A DNA stretch of 32,948 nucleotides from Planctomycetaceae bacterium (GCA_021298315.1 JAJTFC010000029.1:1-32948); one strand, 5' to 3'. Positions 16,221-25,573 are shown, counted from the stretch's first letter. Made by a program: numbers and translations. Notes: generated by a model from the sequence alone, not told the origin.

Positions 16221-17558
16221 CTAAGACAAATTGTCGACTTCGAAACCTTTGCGGTAGGTTCTTCGAAGCAAAGCGTTGGCCAGTTCGTGGTTCGGGATCG
16301 AAATCGCTTCGGCATTCCATTGCAACTCGCTTCCTGGAAAACGATTTGCAATCGTCCCTAGCAAGACGGCTTCGGTAAGCGGCCCTGCGTAACCGAAGTG
16401 GGCTGTCGTTGGAGCACCACCCAAGCAAGCGTCGACGAACAGATGGTAGTGATTGCCATCTGGAGCCGCTTCGATTTTATATTCAGCGAATTGTTTCGCG
16501 GGCAATAACACCGGCATCGCGACGTGTGGCAGCAGCACGGCACCCTTTTCACCCAAGAAGATTGAGCCTTGATCGGGCAGTCCGATCCGCTTGCCATCAG
16601 ATCCTTCCAGCGGCCAAGCCGAGGTGTCAGGCATCTTTCCCCCATCGCTCCAAGTCAAAAGGAAATCGTTGGTGGTAAAGGGCGAAGCCGGGAAAGTGTA
16701 ACGGGTATGATTTTGCATCCCAAAGGATTTTTTCGGGGCCGCCGAGCTGCTCGAAATCACCTTGGTCGGTGCCCCAAGTTTCAGCGCCGAAAAAACGGGA
16801 TCCAGTATGTGGATCGCCATGTCTCCCATCGTTCCACATCCGTAGTCATACCAACGACGCCAATTCCCCGGGTGAAAATGACCTTGGGAGTAAGCTCTCT
16901 CAGGGGCCGTACCGAGCCACAAATCCCACTTCAGAGAGTCTGGTACTGCTGTCGGATCGGGATCTGGCCCTTCGTAGCCCCAAGTCTTGTTGCTCCACGA
17001 ATGCGTTTCTTTGACTTTGCCGATCACGCCACTTTGGACCAGCTTTACTGCAGTTCGATAGGCGCTAGCCGAATGGATCTGCGTCCCCATTTGGGTAACG
17101 AGCTTACTTTTCTCGGAAATGAGCTTCAGTTGCCGCGACTCGTACACGTCGTGAGTCAGTGGCTTTTGGCAGTAAACATGCTTGCCATTGTTCATCGCAG
17201 TCATAGCTGCAGGGGCATGGGTGTGGTCTGGAGTCGAGACTGAAACTGCATCGATCTGGCCTGCCATCTCCGCGAACATCTTTCGAAAGTCGCTAAAGCC
17301 CTTTGCGTTCGGATGACGCTTGCTAGCAGCAGCCAAGTTATTCGCATCGACATCGCACAAAGCGACTACGTCGACCTTGCTGTGAGAGCTAAGCGAGCCT
17401 AAGTCCGCAGATCCCATCCCACCGACTCCGATGCTAGCCAATCGAAGGCGATCTGCAACGATCGGGGAGGCGCGAAGCCCACCGGCCAAGTGGAGCACGG
17501 CGATGGCACTGGCCGATTGCGAAAAGAAGACTCGGCGATTGGTCGAATGGTTTTTCAT
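16221..17558 (-). CDS. Gfo/Idh/MocA family oxidoreductase with Tat-type signal
   Basis: The 445-residue protein has a signal with twin arginines (NRRVFFSQSASAIAVLHLAGG), then a Rossmann fold with GVGGMG and VDVVALCDVD, and the catalytic-lysine motif in variant form (CQKPLTHDVYE, with Q where E is usual). The C-terminal part matches planctomycete secreted members (WDLWLGTAPERAYS...GNWRRWYDYGCGTMGDMAIH). Such enzymes are NAD(P)-dependent and act on sugars or related polyols; this one is probably exported with its cofactor already bound. ATG 17558 is chosen over upstream frames because it gives an intact signal. It is the first gene of an operon with the amidohydrolase and transporter, and is divergent from the SDR. 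Confidence 0.9.
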   Translation of the reverse strand: MKNHSTNRRVFFSQSASAIAVLHLAGGLRASPIVADRLRLASIGVGGMGSADLGSLSSHSKVDVVALCDVDANNLAAASKRHPNAKGFSDFRKMFAEMAGQIDAVSVSTPDHTHAPAAMTAMNNGKHVYCQKPLTHDVYESRQLKLISEKSKLVTQMGTQIHSASAYRTAVKLVQSGVIGKVKETHSWSNKTWGYEGPDPDPTAVPDSLKWDLWLGTAPERAYSQGHFHPGNWRRWYDYGCGTMGDMAIHILDPVFSALKLGAPTKVISSSSAAPKKSFGMQNHTRYTFPASPFTTNDFLLTWSDGGKMPDTSAWPLEGSDGKRIGLPDQGSIFLGEKGAVLLPHVAMPVLLPAKQFAEYKIEAAPDGNHYHLFVDACLGGAPTTAHFGYAGPLTEAVLLGTIANRFPGSELQWNAEAISIPNHELANALLRRTYRKGFEVDNLS

Positions 17559-17709
17559 GGTAGGGATCCAAAGAGTAAGCTGGGTGGGAGGAAGGTACAT
17601 GAGGGATTTCGGCGATCCCACTAGTTTATCCAAAGCAGCATCGGTCGTGGTAAGCTATTGGGCATCGCTCAGTGATTTTCCTTCCTTTGAGACCCTCGAC
17701 CACCGAATT

Positions 17710-18549
17710 ATGTCCAAATCATCCAATGCCCAGCCAACGAATCCAAACCGATTTCGTCCCCAAGGAACTGTGCGTTATGACCATTCGGGCCGTGTCGTTT
17801 TGGTCACCGGCGGAAGCAATGGAATCGGGCTAGCGATCTGCCGAGGTTTTTCCGATTCAGGAGCCCAGGTCGTATCTGCAGACATCGCACCTTATCCCGA
17901 TCTCAACGATGCCAATGTCACGCATGTGAGCACCGATGTTTCGAGGGAATCCGATTGCCAACGAGCGGTCGAATTGGCGATTGAGAAATTCGGAGCACTC
18001 GATGTGCTGGTCAACAATGCCGCAATCCAACCAGCATCCTCCTACGTGCGTGTCGAGGATTTGCAGCACGAGGACTATCAGCGGATGCTATCGATCAATC
18101 TTTCGGGTTATACATTCATGGCCAAGTATGCACTTCGAGCGATGCGTCAGCAACAATCGGGCGTCGTTGTGAACATTGCAAGTGGCCAAGCCCATCGCAC
18201 AACGCGAGGGGTACCGGTTTACGGGCCGATCAAAGCGGCTAATATCTTGCAAGCCATGCAGTGGGGGGTCGAATATGCCAGAGACAGTATACGAGTCGTC
18301 AGCGTATCGCCTGGCGCGATCGATACACCACTGGTGCGTGCAACCCTCGAGGCACAAGGTGGGGAGCGAGAACTCGCCAATCGACACCCGCTTGGCAGAA
18401 TCGGCAAACCGGAAGAAATCGCCGCTGCGGTGCTTTGGCTCTCGAGCCAGGACGCTTCGTTTATCACTGGCACCGATCTTGCCGTCGACGGAGGACTAGG
18501 TGCCTTCGGATCCTTTGCAGACCCTTATCCGATGCCAAGCAAAGTTTGA
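17710..18549 (+). CDS. Short-chain dehydrogenase/reductase (SDR)
   Basis: A 279-residue classical SDR. The dinucleotide-binding motif TGGSNGIG is at 33-40, followed by the NNA motif (102-104), the catalytic Ser in NIASGQ (158) and YxxxK (Y171, K175). The C-terminal SPGAIDTPL and GxDLAVDGG motifs are also intact, so it should be an active NAD(P)-dependent oxidoreductase. The substrate is unknown. ATG 17710 is used because residues before it have no SDR character and would overlap the divergent gene. The first ~25 residues are an extra N-terminal extension. It is divergent from the Gfo/Idh operon, with 151 nt between starts. Confidence 0.92.
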   Translation: MSKSSNAQPTNPNRFRPQGTVRYDHSGRVVLVTGGSNGIGLAICRGFSDSGAQVVSADIAPYPDLNDANVTHVSTDVSRESDCQRAVELAIEKFGALDVLVNNAAIQPASSYVRVEDLQHEDYQRMLSINLSGYTFMAKYALRAMRQQQSGVVVNIASGQAHRTTRGVPVYGPIKAANILQAMQWGVEYARDSIRVVSVSPGAIDTPLVRATLEAQGGERELANRHPLGRIGKPEEIAAAVLWLSSQDASFITGTDLAVDGGLGAFGSFADPYPMPSKV

Positions 18550-18563
18550 TGTCTGGATTTTCC

Positions 18564-18684
18564 AACCGCTGATGAACACCGATAAACGCTAATAAAGCCC
18601 AAGCCGACCGCTGATGAACACTCATGAACGCTAATAAAGCCCAAACCAACCGCTGATGAACACTCATGAACGCTAATGAAGCGA
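18564..18684. repeat. Three tandem copies of a 42-bp repeat
   Basis: Copies begin with CCGCTGATGAACAC at 18566, 18608 and 18650, exactly 42 bp apart; the third diverges at its end. Each unit is itself made of 10-12-bp sub-repeats like GATGAACAC and GATAAACGC. The repeat starts just after the SDR stop. Because 42 is divisible by three, a minus-strand frame is kept open and reads as a 14-residue repeat (ALLAFMSVHQRSAW), which I treat as a by-product. Confidence 0.9.
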
Positions 18685-18803
18685 GTAGGGCTGTTTGGCT
18701 GTTCTCCAAACGCCTATCGCCTCCGGCCCAACGCCTGTCTCTTCAATACCGCTTGGCCATCAGGCTTTGATGGGGTAGAAGGCTGATTGGCTGCTTCTCG
18801 TAG

Positions 18804-18905
18804 GGTACGTGAAGCGGTTGGTAGCGAGGTATATCTCTATTGATTCCAGAAACACTAGCAAGGAATGAATCGCACTAGGATAATCCACCAACCGCGAAAC
18901 GTACC
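18804..18905. repeat. Imperfect 19-bp inverted repeat around 64 bp
   Basis: Arm 18804-18822 (GGTACGTGAAGCGGTTGGT) and arm 18887-18905 are inverted repeats matching at 16 of 19 positions, the three mismatches being central. The 64 bp between them hold no ORF. The element lies between the 42-bp repeats and the stop of mcsB and could be a small non-autonomous element or a structured RNA. Confidence 0.6.
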
Positions 18906-18950
18906 ATGCAGCGCACAGGGCTGTTTGTTTTCTTGGTAGACAACTCAGAC

Positions 18951-19997
<1,047 letters not shown>

Positions 19998-20031
19998 GTT
20001 GTATCAATCCGAGAGTCTGAGGTGCCTGAAT

Positions 20032-20751
20032 CTACTTCTTGTCTGGATCTTCGAAATCATCGTCGCCAAACAGGTCTTCGTCGATGTCCTCGTCGATGTC
20101 CTCGTCGATTTCATCTTCCTCATCGGTATCCTCATCGAGCGAATCTTCATCAAGAGCCCGCTGGTCATCGAGTTCCGCAATGTCTTCCGGTAGCGACTGA
20201 AAAGCTTCTTCGAGTTCTAAAAGCTCCATCTCGTGATCATCGAGTTCCAGAGTTCCGTTTTCGACCGCTTTGATTTTGTCGCGGATACTGCTAGCGTCCT
20301 CGTAATTTTCTGCCTCGATCGCGCGTTGCAAGGCCGATCGAAGTCGATTCAGTTGGAAGTGACGTTTGGGTGTTCCTCCGAGGTTCTTTGGAACTTTACC
20401 GACGTGTTTCTGAGCACCATGGATATTGACAAGCAGCGGTTCGAGATCCTGTTCGAAAACTACGTAATCGTAAGGGCATCCCAATCGGCCCCCTTTGCGA
20501 AACTCCGAAAAAGTGATCCCGCACATCGGACACGACTTCTTGTCGGTCTCGGCCATTTCATTAGCGGCTTTTTCGAGTTGCAGTTGTTTCGCAAGCAAAT
20601 TTGAAAGCGCAGTGGCCGTTTCGAGCGACTCGCCGGTCTGAAAAAAGACCCTCGCGTGGTCTTCGCACAAATGGATAATCGTCGGGCCTGACGGGTCGGT
20701 CAGTTCCGTGATGTGAAAGATCGCGTTTTTTTCGCAGTGCTGGCACTTCAT
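20032..20751 (-). CDS. mcsA: McsA-like zinc-binding activator with UVR motif and acidic tail
   Basis: The 239-residue protein begins with a CxxC pair (MKCQHCEKNAIFHITEL) and a second Cys/His cluster (HLCEDHA). A further CPMCG and a UVR-type segment (LRSALQRAIEAENYEDASSIRDKIK) follow at about 140-170, matching McsA (UvrB/UvrC-motif protein). ATG 20751 is used because McsA proteins start directly at the CxxC; a longer frame to 20850 lacks family sequence. The last ~50 residues are an Asp/Glu-rich tail (DEDIDEDIDEDLF), coded partly by 12-bp repeats. This tail is not part of the Firmicute McsA as I know it. McsA binds and stimulates McsB, encoded directly downstream. Confidence 0.88.
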   Translation of the reverse strand: MKCQHCEKNAIFHITELTDPSGPTIIHLCEDHARVFFQTGESLETATALSNLLAKQLQLEKAANEMAETDKKSCPMCGITFSEFRKGGRLGCPYDYVVFEQDLEPLLVNIHGAQKHVGKVPKNLGGTPKRHFQLNRLRSALQRAIEAENYEDASSIRDKIKAVENGTLELDDHEMELLELEEAFQSLPEDIAELDDQRALDEDSLDEDTDEEDEIDEDIDEDIDEDLFGDDDFEDPDKK

Positions 20752-20877
20752 CGCAATTTGTACTTTTCCGATTCGCGGATCCAAGTCAGCTTGATAGTAT
20801 AAGCACATCGAGCCGATCGGGCGATGCTCATCGGCGTGTGAAACGACCAACTACGGACCGAAATTTTTTTGCCGAAA

Positions 20878-22383
20878 ATGACCACTTTTCCAAGTTTCGA
20901 GACTTACCGGGATCTCTATGAGCGTTTCGATATCGTGCCGGTCTATCGAAGACTCCTGAGCGATCACTTAACCCCAGTCAGCGCATTTCGTCTTCTCGAT
21001 GACGGAACATCCTCGGCCGGGCTTTTCGAAAGCGTGATCGGCGGAGAAAAAATCGGACGTTACTCCTTCATCGCCGTCGGCCCCCGAGCGCGCGTCGTTG
21101 CTCATGGATCCCAAGTCCAATACCATCGAGATGGCAAAGTCGATTTCTTCGAATGCCCAGATCCACTCGAGTTTCTCTCCGAGCAACTGGGCAACCAATC
21201 GATCGCTTCGGTCGATCAACTCCCTCCGTTTGTCGGTGGTGCCATCGGATATGCGGGATACGATGTAGTCAGGTACGTCGAAAAACTACCAAACACCCCT
21301 AAGGATGACCGCCTACTGCCCGACCTGGACTTTGGCTTTTACGACCAACTAGTCGTCTTTGACCACGTCAATAAAACCATCATGGTCGTGGTACTGTCGC
21401 ATTCTAGAGATGGCGATTCTCCCGAACAAGCGTACGCAAAGGCGACCCAATGGATCGATCGCATCGTCGAGCGTCTCGATAGCCCGCTTCCCCAGCACTC
21501 CCTGGCCGATGTCCCTCTGACCTATTCTCCTACACTGAGTCCGAAATCCAATTTCACCCAAGAGGGGTTCGAAGCTGCGGTGCTTCGATGCCGGCAATAC
21601 ATCCAAGCTGGTGATATCTTCCAAGTCGTCCTGAGCCAACGCTTCGAGATCCCTTGCCAAAGTGAACCGATCGAGATCTTTCGAACTTTGCGAGTGATCA
21701 ACCCAAGCCCTTTTATGTTCTTGCTCCGCACCCCTGAGTGCACCTTGGTCGGAAGCAGTCCCGAAGTCATGGCCAGAGTGGTCGATCGAGTCGTAACGGT
21801 TCGCCCCCTTGCAGGCACGCGCCCTCGCGGCAAATCCTCTGAAGAAGACAAACAGCTTTCCGAAGAATTGCTGGCCGATCCCAAAGAACGCGCCGAACAC
21901 GTCATGCTTGTGGATCTTGGTCGCAATGATGTTGGTAGAGTGGCCCAGTTCGGCTCGGTGCGACTCAATGATTTGATGGTCGTCGAGCTGTACTCTCACG
22001 TCATGCACATCTCTTCGAACGTTCAAGGCACATTGAGAGAAGACTTATCGGCGATGGATGCTTTCCGAGCTTGCTTACCGGCGGGCACCGTCAGCGGTGC
22101 ACCAAAAGTCCGAGCCATGGAAATCATCGATGAACTTGAACCGACCAAACGTGGCCCTTATGCAGGTGCCGTCGGTTACTTCGACTATCGGGGCAACATG
22201 GACACCTGCATCACCCTTCGAACCATGGTCATCAAGGATCAGAAGGTTTACATCCAAGCCGGTGCGGGATTGGTCGCCGACAGCGATCCGACCAAAGAAT
22301 ACCAAGAGACGGTCAACAAAGCCAAAGCCTTACTAGCCGCCGTAGAAGTGACCCAATTGCGAACCGCGAAAAGCCCGAGCTAA
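20878..22383 (+). CDS. trpE: Anthranilate synthase component I
   Basis: The 501-residue TrpE converts chorismate to anthranilate with a glutamine amidotransferase partner not present here. The N-terminal domain has the LFES tryptophan-binding motif variant (usually LLES) in SSAGLFESVIGG. The chorismate-binding domain is complete: SPFMFLLRTPECTLVGSSPE, RPLAGTRPRGKS, HVMLVDLGRNDVGRV, GTVSGAPKVRAMEII and GPYAGAVGYF. ATG 20878 is preferred to an in-frame TTG at 20869. It is divergent from mcsA-mcsB with a 126-nt gap, where I found no Trp-codon leader or terminator. It converges on fabI with 8 nt between the stops. Confidence 0.95.
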   Translation: MTTFPSFETYRDLYERFDIVPVYRRLLSDHLTPVSAFRLLDDGTSSAGLFESVIGGEKIGRYSFIAVGPRARVVAHGSQVQYHRDGKVDFFECPDPLEFLSEQLGNQSIASVDQLPPFVGGAIGYAGYDVVRYVEKLPNTPKDDRLLPDLDFGFYDQLVVFDHVNKTIMVVVLSHSRDGDSPEQAYAKATQWIDRIVERLDSPLPQHSLADVPLTYSPTLSPKSNFTQEGFEAAVLRCRQYIQAGDIFQVVLSQRFEIPCQSEPIEIFRTLRVINPSPFMFLLRTPECTLVGSSPEVMARVVDRVVTVRPLAGTRPRGKSSEEDKQLSEELLADPKERAEHVMLVDLGRNDVGRVAQFGSVRLNDLMVVELYSHVMHISSNVQGTLREDLSAMDAFRACLPAGTVSGAPKVRAMEIIDELEPTKRGPYAGAVGYFDYRGNMDTCITLRTMVIKDQKVYIQAGAGLVADSDPTKEYQETVNKAKALLAAVEVTQLRTAKSPS

Positions 22384-22391
22384 CTTTGGAC

Positions 22392-23204
22392 CTAACTTCG
22401 AGACTCGTTTTTTTGCGGCGAGATGATTTCGCTGTCGAAGTAATTGATCGCCATCCCTGCATCGACAATCAATGTTTGGGCATTGATCCCTGAGGAACGA
22501 GGGCTCAAGAGGAACACAGCCGTGTCGGCAACCTCCTGGGTTCCTAGCCCGGACTTGCGAGGTATGGCCCGCTCGGCAAACAGATAAGCATCAACGTAGC
22601 CGGGGATCCCAGCCGAAGCGCTCGTCTTTAGCAAACCAGCACCCACTGCATTGAATCTCACCTGGGAAAAACGACTGAACGACTTGGCCAAAAACGCCAA
22701 CGACGAATCGAGCGCCGCCTTGACCGGTGCCATAAATCCATAGCTCTCGCTGGCCATCTTGGTCGTCGAAATGCTGATCGTTACGACCGAAGCCTCTGGA
22801 GCTAGGATTGGCCTAAGGGCATTGCAGATCGCGATCAAGGAGAAGCAAGAGATATCGACAGCCTGCAAAAATTGCTTGCGAGTCGTCTCATGGAACGGCT
22901 TGATTCCATCGCTGTAATCGGCAAAGGCAATCGAGTGACAAACACCCGCAATCGGGATGTTGTCGGCTTTCAACGCGGCGGCCATCGCATCGATCTGATC
23001 TTGATGCTCGACATCGCAAACCAAGATTTTTTGATTCGCAAAGAGCTTGGATACTTCCTGCCTGCGCTTTTCAGAGCGCACGACCAGAACCACCTCGGCA
23101 CCAACATCCAAAAGGGATTTTGCGATATGGGCTGCAACACTCTTCTTGTTCGCAACACCAAACACAACCACTCGCTGAGCAGCAAGACGAAGAAAATCTG
23201 ACAT
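22392..23204 (-). CDS. fabI: Enoyl-[acyl-carrier-protein] reductase
   Basis: The 270-residue SDR-type protein matches FabI, which reduces the enoyl-ACP double bond in fatty-acid synthesis. It has [13 protein letters not shown] near the start (family GVAN-x-x-SIAWGIA), the HSIAFA segment and the FabI-type catalytic spacing Y-x6-K (Y155, K162). Two departures from E. coli FabI can be seen: the usual Trp of SIAWGIA is replaced, and the conserved Tyr ten residues before the catalytic Tyr appears to be Ile145. These may affect substrate or inhibitor binding. It starts 6 nt after the PilW-like gene stop, so the two are probably co-transcribed. Confidence 0.85.
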   Translation of the reverse strand: MSDFLRLAAQRVVVFGVANKKSVAAHIAKSLLDVGAEVVLVVRSEKRRQEVSKLFANQKILVCDVEHQDQIDAMAAALKADNIPIAGVCHSIAFADYSDGIKPFHETTRKQFLQAVDISCFSLIAICNALRPILAPEASVVTISISTTKMASESYGFMAPVKAALDSSLAFLAKSFSRFSQVRFNAVGAGLLKTSASAGIPGYVDAYLFAERAIPRKSGLGTQEVADTAVFLLSPRSSGINAQTLIVDAGMAINYFDSEIISPQKNESRS

Positions 23205-23210
23205 CCTGCC

Positions 23211-25157
23211 CTAGTTTCCTTGAAGGCTGTGGATCATCGAAAGCTCTTGGAGTGTCCCGGCTGTCTGATCCGAAATCCGAAGCTTGACCTGCACTGCTGG
23301 CATCGCATAGCGGAACGGAGGACTCGTATCCCGCTCGGCCTCCTCATCGATCACCCCGTTGTTGTTGTTATCGATCCCATCAATACCTTGATCAGGTAAG
23401 GGTTGGTTTGAATCGTTGAACACCGGGTTGGAACCGTAAGCGACCAAACCATTGCCAGAGAGCCCGTTGCGTTGCCAGTTTCCATCCGATTCGTAGTAGT
23501 CACTGAACGTATCAAAAGTCGGCTGCAAAATTGAATAACTCGTCGAGACTTTGCCAGATCGAAACAGCGAATCGATGAGGTTGGCGCTCAGAGGTTCATA
23601 GCCCGAAAGAGCACCGGTTCGCACGTTCGCATTGGTTGCAGCCAACCCATAGGTGCTCCTGGATGCATTTTGGATTTGATTGACCACCCTAAGCCCCCAA
23701 GCAAGATCGACGAAGGTACCCGAATTGGCAGGAACGGCAGGATACCTCATTGGATCGATCATTTCCATACGGAGTACGTTTGCGTAACCAGGGTCGCAAG
23801 GCCCAACGATCAGATCGTCTGAACCCGGCCAAGCCACCTCGCCGACATCATCGACACCCCCTGCGTTGTTCTCATCAGCCCCAAGCGTTCCCCAACCTCC
23901 GTCGACACCCGGTGTGTAGAGTTGCATTGCGGAACTGTCGTAACCTCGCACATCAAACCCCACGATGTTCGAGGCAACGATCTCTTCTTGGGTGAACTGC
24001 GAACTGTAACTGCCATTGCTTGTCGAGACCAAATTGGTTCGGCAAAAAGCCGCTGGTATAAAGCCGCGATCATTCGCAGGAACGGCACCTGACATGACCA
24101 AATTGGTCATCGTTAAATAATTGCCATTGGAGTTCGCTTCATTGGTAAGTGCCAAGACGGGCAGCGACGAATTGGATCCCGTGGCAGGCAAACAATAATG
24201 GGCAAAGCGATTCTCTGGACGCTGAAGATCCCCAAGCGAATTGGTTTTGAGCACAAAGCGACTGTTGTTCGAATCCCACTGCTTGCGTACCGACAAGTCG
24301 GTCCGCTGGTAAGCAAACCGCATTTGGTAACGAAACGAATCGGCATCGGAAGTGTCTACTGGCATCGGTGCGGCGGTTAGCTGTGAATCATTGGGCACCC
24401 CAGAAACCTTCGTGATCGAAATATCCAGATCAGGTCGAATCAGCAACACTCGTCTGCACAAAGCGACCCGATCCGGCATGCCATCGGGATCCGGAATGTT
24501 GTCCCCATTCAAATCCACCACCGGTATCACATCGTTAACGGGAGTAGAAGTCGGACTGTAGGAATAACTACCATTGGCGTTTTGTGGATCCGGATTGTTA
24601 AGCATCCCAATTTCGTTGAGCGGTCGCATGTACCAAGCAATTTCCGCATACTCCGAAGCGATCGTCACATCCGTGATCCAATCCTGAAACGTAATCGGAG
24701 TGCTACCCGAATGAATCTTCATCAAGGCCAACGGGACCCGACCGTAAAACCAATGGCCATCAGGGGCCTTGGTCGTGAACATCAAAACATCGTCAATATC
24801 CGACCAACGGTTTGCACTGAATTTGTCTTCGCTCTCGACCCCAGTCGGAACGTAATTAAATAGCATCGCCGTCGAATCGCTGATCGGGCCATCGTAGTAC
24901 ACGAAATACCCGAGGGGAGTTTTTGTGCTCTGAGGATGCACCTGAGTCGAAACCGTTAGTCCTTGGAGATCCGAACGAATCAAATTCGATATCGAACGAA
25001 GTTGGTCGCTGCCGGTCAATCTGGCCCTACCGGATGAAATGCTCTGACTGGTCGTCTTAAAGCCTTGGGCCAAGGCAAGCATAATGAGCATCGTCAGGGC
25101 CGTGGCGATCAAAACCTCGATCAGTGTCATTCCACGGGGTGCAATTGGCCTGGCCAT
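23211..25157 (-). CDS. Large PilW-like prepilin protein
   Basis: A 648-residue protein with a type IV prepilin N-terminus (RGMTLIEVLIATALTMLIM), likely cleaved after Gly9. GAGG lies 7 nt before the ATG. The rest is a long extracellular-type domain rich in Asn, Asp, Ser and aromatic residues, much larger than usual minor pilins (about 200-350). Two Asp/Asn-rich loops resemble calcium sites: DLNGDNIPDPDGMPD and DGIDNNNNGVIDEE. The C-terminal PPFRYAMPAVQVKLRI...LSMIHSL segment is typical of planctomycete PilW-like proteins. It is probably a minor pseudopilin of a type II-like system. fabI follows 6 nt downstream. No other pilin-assembly gene is adjacent. Confidence 0.87.
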   Translation of the reverse strand: MARPIAPRGMTLIEVLIATALTMLIMLALAQGFKTTSQSISSGRARLTGSDQLRSISNLIRSDLQGLTVSTQVHPQSTKTPLGYFVYYDGPISDSTAMLFNYVPTGVESEDKFSANRWSDIDDVLMFTTKAPDGHWFYGRVPLALMKIHSGSTPITFQDWITDVTIASEYAEIAWYMRPLNEIGMLNNPDPQNANGSYSYSPTSTPVNDVIPVVDLNGDNIPDPDGMPDRVALCRRVLLIRPDLDISITKVSGVPNDSQLTAAPMPVDTSDADSFRYQMRFAYQRTDLSVRKQWDSNNSRFVLKTNSLGDLQRPENRFAHYCLPATGSNSSLPVLALTNEANSNGNYLTMTNLVMSGAVPANDRGFIPAAFCRTNLVSTSNGSYSSQFTQEEIVASNIVGFDVRGYDSSAMQLYTPGVDGGWGTLGADENNAGGVDDVGEVAWPGSDDLIVGPCDPGYANVLRMEMIDPMRYPAVPANSGTFVDLAWGLRVVNQIQNASRSTYGLAATNANVRTGALSGYEPLSANLIDSLFRSGKVSTSYSILQPTFDTFSDYYESDGNWQRNGLSGNGLVAYGSNPVFNDSNQPLPDQGIDGIDNNNNGVIDEEAERDTSPPFRYAMPAVQVKLRISDQTAGTLQELSMIHSLQGN

Positions 25158-25345
25158 CAGTTGCCTCTTTCAAATCACCATAGATTAGCGGGAGTAGATA
25201 TAGGAAAAGCGAGCATCGATTCGCGACCCCAGCCTAGCAGTCCGGGCGACGCTAAGGGAGTCCAAGGTGGTTGTGTGTGGGCGATGGAGGCTGCTCACCG
25301 CCATGCATCATTAAACCCTCAAATCGCCCTAAAGTCAATGTTTTA

Positions 25346-25385
25346 TCGAGACTTACGTCAGCTCAGAGGGACGTAAAAATCTCGA
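25346..25385. other. Two-part hairpin in intergenic DNA
   Basis: TCGAGA (25346-25351) pairs with TCTCGA (25380-25385), and inside it TTACGTC (25353-25359) pairs with GACGTAA (25370-25376), leaving a 10-nt loop and a small asymmetric bulge. It may be a structured RNA or a terminator-like element; no strong T-run follows on either strand. Confidence 0.5.
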
Positions 25386-25455
25386 AATGTCTATTTTTGG
25401 TCCGTCCGGCATTATCGTGGCTGGCAACTCATAGCACTGGTTCTTTTCGTACTGG

Positions 25456-25573
25456 TACTCGTACTCGAAGGGAAGTATTGGGTTTCGCTGACAAACGCGA
25501 CAAATATTGAGGTTCCAGCTTCCTCTAAAAGGCGATCGCCTTGAATCGATTCAAGCGTTTTCGAGTACGAGTA
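25456..25573. repeat. Perfect 14-bp inverted repeat of TACTCG type
   Basis: TACTCGTACTCGAA at 25456-25469 is exactly inverted at 25560-25573, with 90 bp between. The left copy with its flank (TTCTTTTCGTACTGGTACTC, from 25441) closely matches the tract inside the nuclease pseudogene near 7437-7462, so this is a dispersed sequence. Confidence 0.7.
25529..25555. promoter_or_regulatory. Two overlapping perfect palindromes
   Basis: AAGGCGATCGCCTT (25529-25542) and CTTGAATCGATTCAAG (25540-25555) are both perfect palindromes and share three bases. The first contains GCGATCGC, the core of the HIP1 repeat known from cyanobacteria. They lie 143 nt before the proposed histidine kinase start and could bind dimeric regulators; this function is inferred only from symmetry. 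Confidence 0.45.

Noticed and set aside
18464..18709. 81-codon minus-strand ORF with a 14-residue repeat (ALLAFMSVHQRSAW)
   Set aside because: It exists only because the 42-bp DNA repeat is a multiple of three and overlaps the SDR 3' end in antisense; no ribosome site or family motif.
20752..20877. Possible tryptophan attenuator before trpE
   Set aside because: Searched by analogy with cimA, but there is no Trp-codon ORF and no terminator; only a weak 6-bp hairpin and a T-run near 20863-20870.
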